Origin: Crossiella sp. SN42
GTDB lineage: Bacteria > Actinomycetota > Actinomycetes > Mycobacteriales > Pseudonocardiaceae
Direction of reading: 5' to 3'
Assembly: GCF_023897065.1 (NCBI RefSeq)
Contig: NZ_JAMHIV010000010.1
Location: forward strand, 170,868-234,867
Length of the DNA: 64,000 nucleotides
Part shown: positions 41,543 through 49,698 of the stretch, piece by piece
How positions within the stretch are numbered: position 1 is the stretch's first letter
How the letters are laid out: every line of letters begins with the position of its first letter
The notes under the pieces: generated by a model
The model's input: only the letters and a program-made list of their open reading frames with translations
Databases searched by the model: none
Told to the model about the DNA's origin: nothing
Made by a program: the position numbers and the translations under genes

Positions 41543-42533
41543 CGTGGCCCGGCACGCCGGGGTGTCGCCGAGCACGGTGTCCTACGTGCTCAGCGGCAAG
41601 CGGTCGATCTCGGAGGAGACCGCGCGCCGGGTGGAGGAGAGCATCCGGGTGCTGGGCTACCGCCCGCACGCCGGGGCCAGGTCGCTGGCCAGCAGCCGGG
41701 CCAAGGTCTTCGCGCTGGTGATCCCGTTGCGCAGCGGGGTGCACGTGCCGGTGATGATGCGCTTCGTGGCCGCGGTGGCCACCGCGGCCCGGCGGCACGA
41801 CCACGACGTGCTGCTGCTGACCCAGGAGGAGGGCGCGGAGGGACTGCGCCGGGTCGCCCGCTCCGCGCTGGCGGATGCCTTCGTGCTGATGGACGTGCAG
41901 CTGCACGACGAGCGGCTGCCGGTGCTGCGCGAGCTGGACCGGCCCGCGGTGCTCATCGGCCTGCCCGCGGAGGACTACGGCTTCACCTGTGTCGACCTGG
42001 ACTTCGCCGCGGCGGGGGAGCGCTGCGTGCGGCACCTGGCCGCGCTGGGACACCGGGAGACGGTGCTGATCGGCTCCCCGCCGGAGGTCTACGCCAGGGA
42101 GACCGGCTTCGCCGCCAGGGTCCGCGACGGCCTGCAGCGGACCGCCCACCAGCTGGGCGTGCGCACCACGGTCTACCCCTGCGCGGCCGACCCCGAGGCG
42201 GCCCGCGCGCTGGTCAGGGCGGTGCTGCGGGAACGGCCGGAGGCCACCTCGCTGGTGGTGCACAACGAGTTCGTGCTGGAGGCGCTGCTCGCCGAGCTCG
42301 GCAGGGCCGGCGTGCTGGTGCCGAAGGACCTCTCGGTGCTGGCGCTGTGCCCCGACGAGCAGGCCGAGCGCGCCGCCGTCCCGCTCACCTCGGTCGCCAT
42401 ACCGGCTGAGGAGCTGGGCGAGCGGGCCGTGGAACTGCTGGTGGCCAAGCTGGACGGCCACGAACCACCCAGGACCGCGCTGCTGCCGCCCCGGCTCACC
42501 GAGCGGGCCAGCACCGCGCCCCCGCGCGCCTGA
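41526..42533 (+). CDS. LacI-family transcriptional regulator
   Basis: Repressor of 335 residues with HTH [42 protein letters not shown] and a sugar-binding domain ([82 protein letters not shown]). It is a clear paralogue of the LacI at 13755 along the whole length, with nearly the same recognition helix. GGGGAGC precedes the ATG, which lies within the end of the alpha-xylosidase gene. Probably an autoregulating repressor of this operon through site D. Confidence 0.92.
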   Translation: [335 protein letters not shown]

Positions 42534-42570
42534 ACCCCTGCCAGGACCGCGCCTGAACCCCTGCCAGAAC
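42525..42570. repeat. 23-bp tandem duplication at the lacI stop
   Basis: Two copies of a 23-base unit beginning CGCGCCTGAACCCCTGCCAG (42525-42547 and 42548-42570) differ at one base. The first copy contains the lacI stop codon, so the second is a duplicated stop region in the gap before the GH3 gene. Probably replication slippage. Confidence 0.8.
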
Positions 42571-42583
42571 AAGGAGAACCAGC

Positions 42584-45562
42584 GTGGCTGCCCTGTCCCG
42601 ACCGACGAGACGCCGCACCGGACGCGGCCTCGCCGCGCTGCTCGCGGTGCTGGCCTGCGCCAGTGCGCTCGCCCCTGCCGCCCAGGCCGAGCCGGACCAC
42701 CGGTTCCGCGATCCCCGGCTGCCCTTGCAGACCAGGGTCGACGACCTGCTCCGGCGGCTGACCCTGCCGGAGAAGGTCTCCCTGCTGCACCAGTACCAAC
42801 CGGCCATCCCCCGGCTGGGCGTGCGCTCGTTCAAGACCGGCACCGAGGCCCTGCACGGCATCGGCTGGACCACCGACAAGTCCACCGGCGGCTCGGTGGT
42901 CACCGCGGCCGGAACCGTGTTCCCGCAGGCGATCGGGTTGGCCAGCACCTGGAACCCGGAGCTGGTCCGGCAGGTCGGCGCCGTGGTGGGCACCGAGGCC
43001 CGCGGCTACCACGCGGAGAACCCGGACGTGTGGGGGCTCCAGCTGTGGGCGCCGGTGGTCAACCTGCTGCGTGACCCGCGCTGGGGCCGCAACGAGGAGG
43101 GCTACTCCGAGGACGCGCACCTCACCGGCGTGCTCTCCACCGCCTACGGCAAGGGCGTGCAGGGCCCGGACCCGGACCGGCTGCGCGCGGCCCCGGTGCT
43201 CAAGCACTACCTGGCCAACAACAACGAGACCCGGCGCACCACCACCTCCTCGAACCTGCCGCCGCGGGTGAAGAAGGAGTACGAGGAGGCCGCGTTCAAG
43301 GCCGCGATCTCCGCGGACGCGGCCACCGGCGTGATGATGGCCTACAACCTCATCAACGGCCGCCCGGCCACCGCGCACGCCGACGCCAACGAGGTGATCC
43401 GCTCCTGGACCAAGCGGGAGCTGTTCAACGTCACCGACGCCGCGGGCCCGAACAACCTGGTGCAGTCGCAGCGGTACTACGCCGACCGGGCCGAGGCCGA
43501 CGCGGCCACGCTCAAGGCCGGGGTGGAGAGCTTCACCGTCGACGACACCGACTCCAGCAAGACGGTCAACGCGGTCAACACCGCGCTGAGCAGGGGGCTG
43601 ATCGCGGAGTCCGATGTGGACACCGCGGTGCGCCGGATGCTGAGCGTGCGGTTCCGGCTCGGCGAGTTCGACCCGGATGGTGGACCGTACGGGCACATCA
43701 CCAAGGACGTGGTGAACAGCCCCGAGCACCAGCGGCTCAACCGCAAGGCCGCCGCCGAGGCCATGGTGCTGCTGAAGAACGAGCGCGGCCTGCTGCCACT
43801 GGATCCGGCGCGGGCCAAGAAGGTCGCGGTGGTCGGGCCGCTGGCCGACACCCTCTACACCGACTGGTACTCCGGCTCGCTGCCCTACCGGGTCACCCCG
43901 CGCCAGGGCATCGCCGAGCGGCTGGGCGCGGGCGGCTCGGTCGCCTTCAACGAGGGCGTGGACCGGATCGCGCTGCGCACCCCGGACGGCCGCTACGTCA
44001 CCGCACCGGCCGACGGGTCCGCGCTGACCGTCACCGGCGCGGGCGCCGGGCAGCACTTCGACTCCTTCGACTGGGGCGAGGGCGTGCTCGCGCTGCGCGC
44101 GGCGGCCAACAACCGTTACGTCTCCTACGGCACCGGCGGCACCCTGGTCAGCAACGCCGAGCAGCCCAACGGCTGGTACGTCCAGCAGCAGTTCAAGCTC
44201 ACCCCGCACGGCGCGGGCCACGTGCTGGAGTACGCGGGCAACGAGACCGACGAAGGCTGGTTCGGCGACAAGAAGTACGTGGTGGCCGGCGCCGACGGCA
44301 AGCTCACGGTGAGCGCGGCCACCCCGGCCGCGGCGACCACCTTCACCAAGGAGACCGTCAGCAGCGGCGTCGAGCAGGCGGTGCGGGCGGTGCGCGGCGC
44401 GGACGCCGCGGTGGTCGTGGTGGGCAGCATGCCGTTCATCAGCGGCCGCGAGGACGACGACCGCGCGGACCTCAACCTCGCGGCGGGACAACAGAAACTG
44501 GTCGAGGCGGTGCGCGCGGCCAACCCCAACACCATCGTGGTGCTGGAGAACAGCTACCCGACCACGATCAACTGGATCCAGCAGCACGTGCCCTCGGTGC
44601 TGTGGACCTCGCACGCCGGCGCGGAGACCGGCAACGCGCTGGCCGACGTGCTCTTCGGCGCGCACAACCCGACCGGGCGGCTCACCCAGACCTGGTACCG
44701 CTCCGAGCGCGACCTGCCCAGCCTGTTCGACTACGACATCATCAAGAACGACCGCACCTACCAGTACTTCCGCGGCAACCCGCTCTACCCGTTCGGCCAC
44801 GGCCTGTCCTACACCGAGTTCGGCTACCGGAACCTGCGGCTGAGCAAGCCGGTGGTGGCCGCCGACGGCGAGGTGACGGTGAGCGTGGAGGTCACCAACA
44901 CCGGTGCGCGGGCGGGGGAGGAGGTCGTGCAGCTCTACACCCACCAGCGCGCCTCCCGGGACAAGCAGCCGCTGCGGCAGCTGCGCGGGTTCGACCGGGT
45001 GCGCCTGAACCCGGGTGAGACCAAGGCGGTGCGGCTGACCCTGCGCGCCGCCGACCTCGCGCACTGGGACGTCACCCGCAACCGCTGGGTGGTGGAGAAC
45101 AGCCCGCAGGACATCATGGTCGGCCGCTCCGCCACCGACATCCGCCAGCAGGGCACGTTGTTCGTGCGCGGGGAGACCATCCCGGCGCGCGAGCTGACCG
45201 GCCCGGCCCGCGCCGTCGACTTCGACGACTACCGGGGCGTGGACCTGGTCGATGAGACCAAGGTCCGCGGCGACGCGGTCGGGGCCACCGCGGGCGACTG
45301 GATCAAGTTCAGCGACGTGCGGCTCAACGCCAAGTCCCTCACCGCCGCGGTGGCCAGGGCGGCGCCAGGGGAGACCACCGTGCAGCTGCGGCTGGACGAT
45401 CCGGTGCGCGGCCCGGTGATCGGCACCGCGACGGTGCCCAGCACCGGGGACGCCTACCGCTACACCACCATCACCGCGCCGCTGACCGGCGCGCACGGCC
45501 GCCGGGACGTGTACCTGGTCTTCGGCGGAGACCTGCGGATCAGCTCCCTTTCCCTGCGCTGA
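42584..45562 (+). CDS. secreted GH3 beta-glycosidase with fascin-like insert and CBM6-like end
   Basis: Exported GH3 enzyme of 992 residues. Signal peptide residues 1-35 (AAQAEPDH). GH3 barrel: LPEKVSLLHQYQPAIPRLGV, DPRWGRNEEGYSEDAHL, KHYLANNNE; nucleophile Asp285 in LFNVTDAAG. The second domain resumes with PFGHGLSYTEFGY and a fibronectin III-like domain. Between about residues 459 and 587 an extra beta-trefoil-like segment reads LRTPDGRYVTAPADG, LRAAANNRYVSYGTGG, pattern of fascin-like repeats. The C-terminal 125 residues (FDDYRGVDLVDE...VTVYLVFGGDLRISSLSL-like) resemble CBM6. Start GTG 42584 has AAGGAG. Beta-glucosidase or beta-xylosidase on xyloglucan/xylan is plausible. Confidence 0.87.
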   Translation: MAALSRPTRRRTGRGLAALLAVLACASALAPAAQAEPDHRFRDPRLPLQTRVDDLLRRLTLPEKVSLLHQYQPAIPRLGVRSFKTGTEALHGIGWTTDKSTGGSVVTAAGTVFPQAIGLASTWNPELVRQVGAVVGTEARGYHAENPDVWGLQLWAPVVNLLRDPRWGRNEEGYSEDAHLTGVLSTAYGKGVQGPDPDRLRAAPVLKHYLANNNETRRTTTSSNLPPRVKKEYEEAAFKAAISADAATGVMMAYNLINGRPATAHADANEVIRSWTKRELFNVTDAAGPNNLVQSQRYYADRAEADAATLKAGVESFTVDDTDSSKTVNAVNTALSRGLIAESDVDTAVRRMLSVRFRLGEFDPDGGPYGHITKDVVNSPEHQRLNRKAAAEAMVLLKNERGLLPLDPARAKKVAVVGPLADTLYTDWYSGSLPYRVTPRQGIAERLGAGGSVAFNEGVDRIALRTPDGRYVTAPADGSALTVTGAGAGQHFDSFDWGEGVLALRAAANNRYVSYGTGGTLVSNAEQPNGWYVQQQFKLTPHGAGHVLEYAGNETDEGWFGDKKYVVAGADGKLTVSAATPAAATTFTKETVSSGVEQAVRAVRGADAAVVVVGSMPFISGREDDDRADLNLAAGQQKLVEAVRAANPNTIVVLENSYPTTINWIQQHVPSVLWTSHAGAETGNALADVLFGAHNPTGRLTQTWYRSERDLPSLFDYDIIKNDRTYQYFRGNPLYPFGHGLSYTEFGYRNLRLSKPVVAADGEVTVSVEVTNTGARAGEEVVQLYTHQRASRDKQPLRQLRGFDRVRLNPGETKAVRLTLRAADLAHWDVTRNRWVVENSPQDIMVGRSATDIRQQGTLFVRGETIPARELTGPARAVDFDDYRGVDLVDETKVRGDAVGATAGDWIKFSDVRLNAKSLTAAVARAAPGETTVQLRLDDPVRGPVIGTATVPSTGDAYRYTTITAPLTGAHGRRDVYLVFGGDLRISSLSLR

Positions 45563-45573
45563 CAAGGGTTTCC

Positions 45574-46887
45574 ATGCGAACGAGGCTCACCGGGGCGGGG
45601 CTGGCACTGGCCCTCTCGCTCACCCTGCCCACCACCCCCGCCGCGGCCGCCCCGGCCGCCGGCGGCGGTTTCTCGGTGCTCACCTACAACATCGCCGGAC
45701 TGCCCGAGGGCATCTCCTCGGGCAACCCGGCGGTCAACACCCCGCTGATCAGTCCCCGGCTCGCGCCCTATGACGTGGTGGCCGTGCAGGAGGACTTCAA
45801 CTACCACGCCGCCCTCTACGCCGGGGACAAGCACCCGCACCGCACCGCCACCAGCGGCGGGGCCGGGATCGGGGACGGGCTCAACACCCTGTCCGCGTTC
45901 CCGGTGCAGGACTTCGCCAGGGTCAAGTGGGCCGCGTGCAACGGCACGGACTGCCTGACCCCCAAGGGTTTCACCGTCTCCCGGCTGCGGGTGGCCGAGG
46001 GCGTGCACCTGGACCACTACAACCTGCACGCCAACGCGGGCGTCACCGAAGCCGACCTGGCCGCCCGCCGGGCGAACATCACTCAGCTGACCCGGTTCAT
46101 CGCCACCCACTCCGCGGGCAACGCGGTGCTGGTCACCGGCGACACCAACACCCGCTACACCCGCACCGGCGACAACATCCGCGAGCTGGTCACGGGCGCG
46201 GGCCTGACCGACCCCTGGGTCGAGCTGGTCCGCGGCGGGCAGCCGCCCGCGGCGGGCGCACCGGCGCTGGTCTGCGACCCGGCCGCGGTCACCAACGAGT
46301 GCGAGGTGGTGGACAAGATCTTCTACCGGGGCAACCGGCTGCTCCGGCTCGCCGCGCGCTCCTACCACAACGAGCACGCGAAATTCTTGGACGCCAAGGG
46401 CAAACCGCTCTCCGACCACTACCCGCACCTGACCAGGTTCGAGTTCACCCTGGCCGAGGGCATCCGGCTCAGCGACCACTTCGGCGGTCCGCACGGCACG
46501 CCGTTCACCGACCTGGACCGGGTCAGCGGCCCGCTGGCCGAACGCTCGGTGGTGCTGCGCGGGGCGGAACGCCTGGACGCGGTGGAGCTGACCCGCGCGG
46601 ACGGCACCACGTTGCGGCACGGCGGTTCCGGCGGCACTGCCAACACGCTGACCCTGGCCGCCGGTGAACGCCTGGCCCAGCTGACCCTGACCAAGGGCCA
46701 GCACTCCGGCCGCACCAGGATCTTCTCCGCGCGGCTGACCACCGACCGGGGGCGGGTGGTCAGCGCCGGACAGCCGACCGGCGACGCGGTGACGTTCACC
46801 GCGCCGCCGGGCTGGCGCATCGCCGGGTTCACCGGCCGGGCCGGCGCGGAGGTCGACCAGCTGGGCGTGATCTACCTGCCAGGCTGA
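45574..46887 (+). CDS. secreted EEP-type phosphodiesterase with jacalin-like domain
   Basis: Exported protein of 437 residues. After a signal peptide (1-26) comes an endonuclease/exonuclease/phosphatase domain: FSVLTYNIAGLPEG, VVAVQEDFNYH with the metal-binding Glu, LHANAG, VLVTGDTNTR, and SDHYPHLTRFEF with the catalytic His. The C-terminal 135 residues (IRLSDHFGGPHGTPFTDLDRV...GWRIAGFTGRAGAEVDQLGVIYLPG) are a jacalin-like lectin fold. It may be a sphingomyelinase-like or sugar-phosphate diesterase targeted to glycans by the lectin domain. Gap to the GH3 gene is 11 bases, so it may be co-transcribed. Followed by a strong terminator. Confidence 0.85.
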   Translation: MRTRLTGAGLALALSLTLPTTPAAAAPAAGGGFSVLTYNIAGLPEGISSGNPAVNTPLISPRLAPYDVVAVQEDFNYHAALYAGDKHPHRTATSGGAGIGDGLNTLSAFPVQDFARVKWAACNGTDCLTPKGFTVSRLRVAEGVHLDHYNLHANAGVTEADLAARRANITQLTRFIATHSAGNAVLVTGDTNTRYTRTGDNIRELVTGAGLTDPWVELVRGGQPPAAGAPALVCDPAAVTNECEVVDKIFYRGNRLLRLAARSYHNEHAKFLDAKGKPLSDHYPHLTRFEFTLAEGIRLSDHFGGPHGTPFTDLDRVSGPLAERSVVLRGAERLDAVELTRADGTTLRHGGSGGTANTLTLAAGERLAQLTLTKGQHSGRTRIFSARLTTDRGRVVSAGQPTGDAVTFTAPPGWRIAGFTGRAGAEVDQLGVIYLPG

Positions 46888-46892
46888 CCGGT

Positions 46893-46927
46893 CGCCTGGG
46901 CCCGGTCGCGGTGACCGGGCCCAGGCG
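46893..46927. terminator. bidirectional terminator hairpin
   Basis: CGCCTGGGCCCGGTC (46893-46907) pairs perfectly with GACCGGGCCCAGGCG (46913-46927): a 15-base stem with a 5-base loop, between the stops of the convergent phosphodiesterase and SulP genes. No U-run on either side, as is common in GC-rich actinomycetes. Confidence 0.8.
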
Positions 46928-46934
46928 CCGGGCC

Positions 46935-48443
46935 TCAGTCCGCCCTGACCACGTCCACGTCCAGCCCGGCTTCGCGGTGCCGGGCCACCCAGTGGTCGAT
47001 GGCCTGGCCGCAGGCCTGGTCGAGGTGCCGCAGGCCGGTGAGGTCCAGCCGCACGTGCTTGGTCAGCGGCAGGCCCTCCAGCACCGAGAGCAGCCTGGGC
47101 AGCCGCAGGAAGGTCGCGTTGCCGCGCAGCACGACCACCTCGTCGTCCTGGCCCTGCGGGGTCACCGTCACCGACAGGTGCGAGACGTCCCACGCGGTCT
47201 TGAGCACCGCGGCCAGCAGCCCGGCCAGGGTGCCGGTGAGCAGGTCGGTGCTCACGATCAACCCGGCGGTGAGCACCAGGATGGCGCCCTCGGCCCGGTC
47301 GGCGCGCAGCATCTCCGCCACTGAGCGCAGACCCAGCAGCTTCCAGCCCGCGTGCACCAGCAGCGCGGCCAGCACCGCGGCCGGCAGGTAGGTCAGCAGA
47401 CCCGGCAGCAGCGCCGCGAACAGCAGCAGCCACACCCCGTGCAGCACCCGGGAGGCCTTGGTCTGGGCGCCCGCGTTGACGTTGGCCGCGCTGCGCACGA
47501 TCACCGCGGTCATCGGCAGCGCGCCCAGCAGGCCGCACACCGTGTTGCCCACGCCCTGCGCGATGAGCTCCTGGTTGTACTGGGTGCGCGGCCCGCTGTG
47601 CATGCGGTCCACCGCGGCGGCGCTGAACAGGCTCTCCGCCGAGGACACCAGCGCGAACACCAGCGCCGAGCCCACCACCCCGGCATCCAGCAGCGAGAAG
47701 TTCGGCAGCTGGATCTGCTCCAGGAGGTTGCCCACCTGGATGCGCTGCACGTCCAGCCCGGCGATCACTGCCACGGCCGCCGCGACGACCACGCCGACCA
47801 GCATGCCAGGCACGGTGCGCAGCCGCCGTGGCGCGCGCTGCCACAGCAGCATCACCACGATGGTGAGCACGCCTACCGCCAGCGCGCTCAGCCCGGCCGT
47901 GGTGGTCAGCGCCGACTCCACCAGCCCCGGCAGCCCGGCCGCCTTCGCCCAGGTGCTCACCGGCTGGGCGGCACCGGCTAACGGGTAGAGCTGGCCGAGG
48001 ATGAGCACCAGCCCGATGCCGGCCAGCATGCCCTGCACGACGGCGGGGGAGATGGCGCGGAACCAGGTGCCGCAGCGCAGCGCGCCGAGCAGCACCTGCA
48101 ACAGCCCGGCGCCGAGCACGATCAGGCCGAGCGCGCCGAGGCCGTGCTTGGCCACCGCGTCGGCCACCAGCACGGTGAGCCCGGCCGCCGGGCCGCTGAC
48201 CTGCAAGCTGCTGCCCGGCAGCAGGCCGACCACGATGCCGCCGACGATGCCGGTCACGATGCCCAGCTCAGCGGGCACGCCGGAGGCCACCGCCACGCCG
48301 ACGCACAGCGGCAGGGCCACCAGGAACACCACCAGCGAGGCGCCGAGGTCCTGGCCGATGGTCTGCCGCCAGCCGGGGCGGCGTAGCGGGGGAGTGTGTT
48401 GTTGCTGGGTGGGTTCCATCGTCCTGGTCACGGTCGGCCTCAC
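46935..48443 (-). CDS. SulP-family anion (bicarbonate/sulfate) transporter
   Basis: Membrane transporter of 502 residues with 10-12 helices (ASLVVFLVALPLCVGVAVASGVPAELGIVTGIVGGIVVGLLPGSSLQVSGPAAGLTVLV is the SulP signature region) and a C-terminal STAS domain, about 415-502 (VVVLRGNATFLRLPRLLSVLE, VRLDLTGLRHLDQACGQAI). GTG 48443 overlaps the carbonic anhydrase stop (GTGA); ATG 48419 is a possible internal start. Pairing with carbonic anhydrase argues for bicarbonate as substrate. Confidence 0.92.
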   Translation of the reverse strand: MRPTVTRTMEPTQQQHTPPLRRPGWRQTIGQDLGASLVVFLVALPLCVGVAVASGVPAELGIVTGIVGGIVVGLLPGSSLQVSGPAAGLTVLVADAVAKHGLGALGLIVLGAGLLQVLLGALRCGTWFRAISPAVVQGMLAGIGLVLILGQLYPLAGAAQPVSTWAKAAGLPGLVESALTTTAGLSALAVGVLTIVVMLLWQRAPRRLRTVPGMLVGVVVAAAVAVIAGLDVQRIQVGNLLEQIQLPNFSLLDAGVVGSALVFALVSSAESLFSAAAVDRMHSGPRTQYNQELIAQGVGNTVCGLLGALPMTAVIVRSAANVNAGAQTKASRVLHGVWLLLFAALLPGLLTYLPAAVLAALLVHAGWKLLGLRSVAEMLRADRAEGAILVLTAGLIVSTDLLTGTLAGLLAAVLKTAWDVSHLSVTVTPQGQDDEVVVLRGNATFLRLPRLLSVLEGLPLTKHVRLDLTGLRHLDQACGQAIDHWVARHREAGLDVDVVRAD

Positions 48444-49024
48444 AGGGGCTGGAAGGTCGAGGCCGCGGCGGGGGTCAGCACGGCACCGGTCTCGATGTCG
48501 TAGAACCAGCCGTGCACCCGCAGCTCACCGGCTTCGATCCGCTCGCGGACGAACGGGTAGGCCTCCAGCGTGCGCAGCTGCGCGAGCAGGTGCCGCTGTC
48601 CCTCCTCGCGCAGCGCCGGGTCCGCCGCGGTGGCCGCGCCGGGCAGGCGGTGCTGGGCGAGCCAGCCGCGCATGGTGGGCAGGTGGTCGATCACGGCGCC
48701 GTGCAGCGCGCTGACCGCGCCGCAGTGCGAGTGCCCGCACACGATCACCTCGGGCACCCGGAGCCCGACCACGGCGAACTCGATCGTCGCCATCTCGCTG
48801 GTGGGGGCGTCTTCGCGGTATTCGGGAATGACGTTGCCCGCGGTGCGCAGTTCGAACAGGCTGCCCGCTTCGGCTCCGGTGATGGCTGCGGGGACGATGC
48901 GCGAGTCCGCGCAGGTGATGAACAAGGCGGTGGGCTGCTGACCGGCCGCGAGGCTGCGACCCGCGTTCTCCGGGCGGCGGACGGGGTGTTCGCGGGCGCG
49001 CTCGATCAAGCGACGGATATCCAT
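48440..49024 (-). CDS. beta-class carbonic anhydrase
   Basis: Enzyme of 194 residues converting CO2 and water to bicarbonate. Zinc ligands and catalytic dyad: Cys-x-Asp-x-Arg in TCADSRIVP, then His-x2-Cys in CGHSHCGAVSALHG. ATG 49024 follows GAGGGAT; a GTG at 49036 is an alternative. It is between a small secreted protein upstream and the SulP transporter downstream (4-base overlap). Confidence 0.95.
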   Translation of the reverse strand: MDIRRLIERAREHPVRRPENAGRSLAAGQQPTALFITCADSRIVPAAITGAEAGSLFELRTAGNVIPEYREDAPTSEMATIEFAVVGLRVPEVIVCGHSHCGAVSALHGAVIDHLPTMRGWLAQHRLPGAATAADPALREEGQRHLLAQLRTLEAYPFVRERIEAGELRVHGWFYDIETGAVLTPAAASTFQPL

Positions 49025-49079
49025 GGGATCCCTCACTGTGCATTGTGTGTGTTCAGCTGTTCAGCGACATCCGTGCTGA

Positions 49080-49463
49080 TCAGTTCCGGAACACCTGTAA
49101 TGCCGGAGGTGAGGTCAGTTCGCGCAGGTGCTCGGCCGGTCGCATCCGGGGTGGCGGACGGTGCTCGTCCGGCCGGATGTCGTGCGCGGGCCGTTGTGCC
49201 GCAAGGAGTTCGGTGGCCGGGCGGGGCCGGCGGGCGACCAGGCGGGCGGGCGCCTCCCTGGCGGCCTTGCGCGGGAATTCCTCTTTCGGGCTTTCCTTGG
49301 CGGGCTTGTGGCTTTCCTTCGCCGGGTGGTGGCTTTCCTTCGACGGCTCGGGGTTGTGCGGGCCGGACAATGGCAGCACGGCGGCGTTGTCGACGAGGGG
49401 CTCGCAGGCCGGGGTGAGCACACCCAGCAGGCTCAGCACAATCGCGACCAAGACCGCGCGCAC
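49080..49463 (-). CDS. small secreted or membrane-anchored Lys/Glu/Pro-repeat protein
   Basis: Protein of 127 residues with no recognised family. A hydrophobic N-terminus (VLVAIVLSLLGVLTPAC) is a signal peptide or anchor; Cys20 is in TPAC, not a canonical lipobox. Then come three tandem heptad units KESHHPA, KESHKPA, KESPKEE (about 42-62), and a basic proline-rich end. GTG 49463 has a very strong ribosome site (GGGGAGGA), good evidence that it is real. It is 55 bases upstream of carbonic anhydrase on the same strand, so probably the first gene of the CA-SulP operon. Confidence 0.65.
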   Translation of the reverse strand: MRAVLVAIVLSLLGVLTPACEPLVDNAAVLPLSGPHNPEPSKESHHPAKESHKPAKESPKEEFPRKAAREAPARLVARRPRPATELLAAQRPAHDIRPDEHRPPPRMRPAEHLRELTSPPALQVFRN

Positions 49464-49635
49464 TGTCCTCCCCTCCCGGGCTCGTCCTTGATCATACTGT
49501 CCAGCGGTGATTCAGAAAAGTCGAGTTCAGCCCCGTGAATTTCTGAAGAATTTCCGCATTCCGAGACGCGCTCCGTTGCGCGCCGAATGGTTCACCAATC
49601 ATCTCAGCATACCGGGTGTGCTGCCAACCCCCCAC

Positions 49636-49678
49636 TTGACGGGGGTTAGCCGGGGGGCTAGATGTTTACGTAAACATC
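49636..49678 (+). promoter_or_regulatory. promoter overlapped by LacI-type palindrome, GH30 gene
   Basis: TTGACG (49636-49641), 17 bases, TAGATG (49659-49664) is a plausible promoter. Overlapping its -10 is GATGTTTACGTAAACATC (49661-49678), a perfect 18-base CG-centred palindrome of LacI type, 21 bases before ATG 49699. A repressor here would cover -10 to the leader. The rest of the 235-base gap (49464-49635) shows nothing clear. Confidence 0.7.
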
Positions 49679-49698
49679 ACACGGCCGACGGGAAACCG

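Noticed and set aside
42173..45565. A 1130-codon open frame antisense to the GH3 gene
   Set aside because: Low-complexity Val/Gly/His/Arg translation with no recognisable family; the plus-strand GH3 has intact motifs and a good ribosome site.
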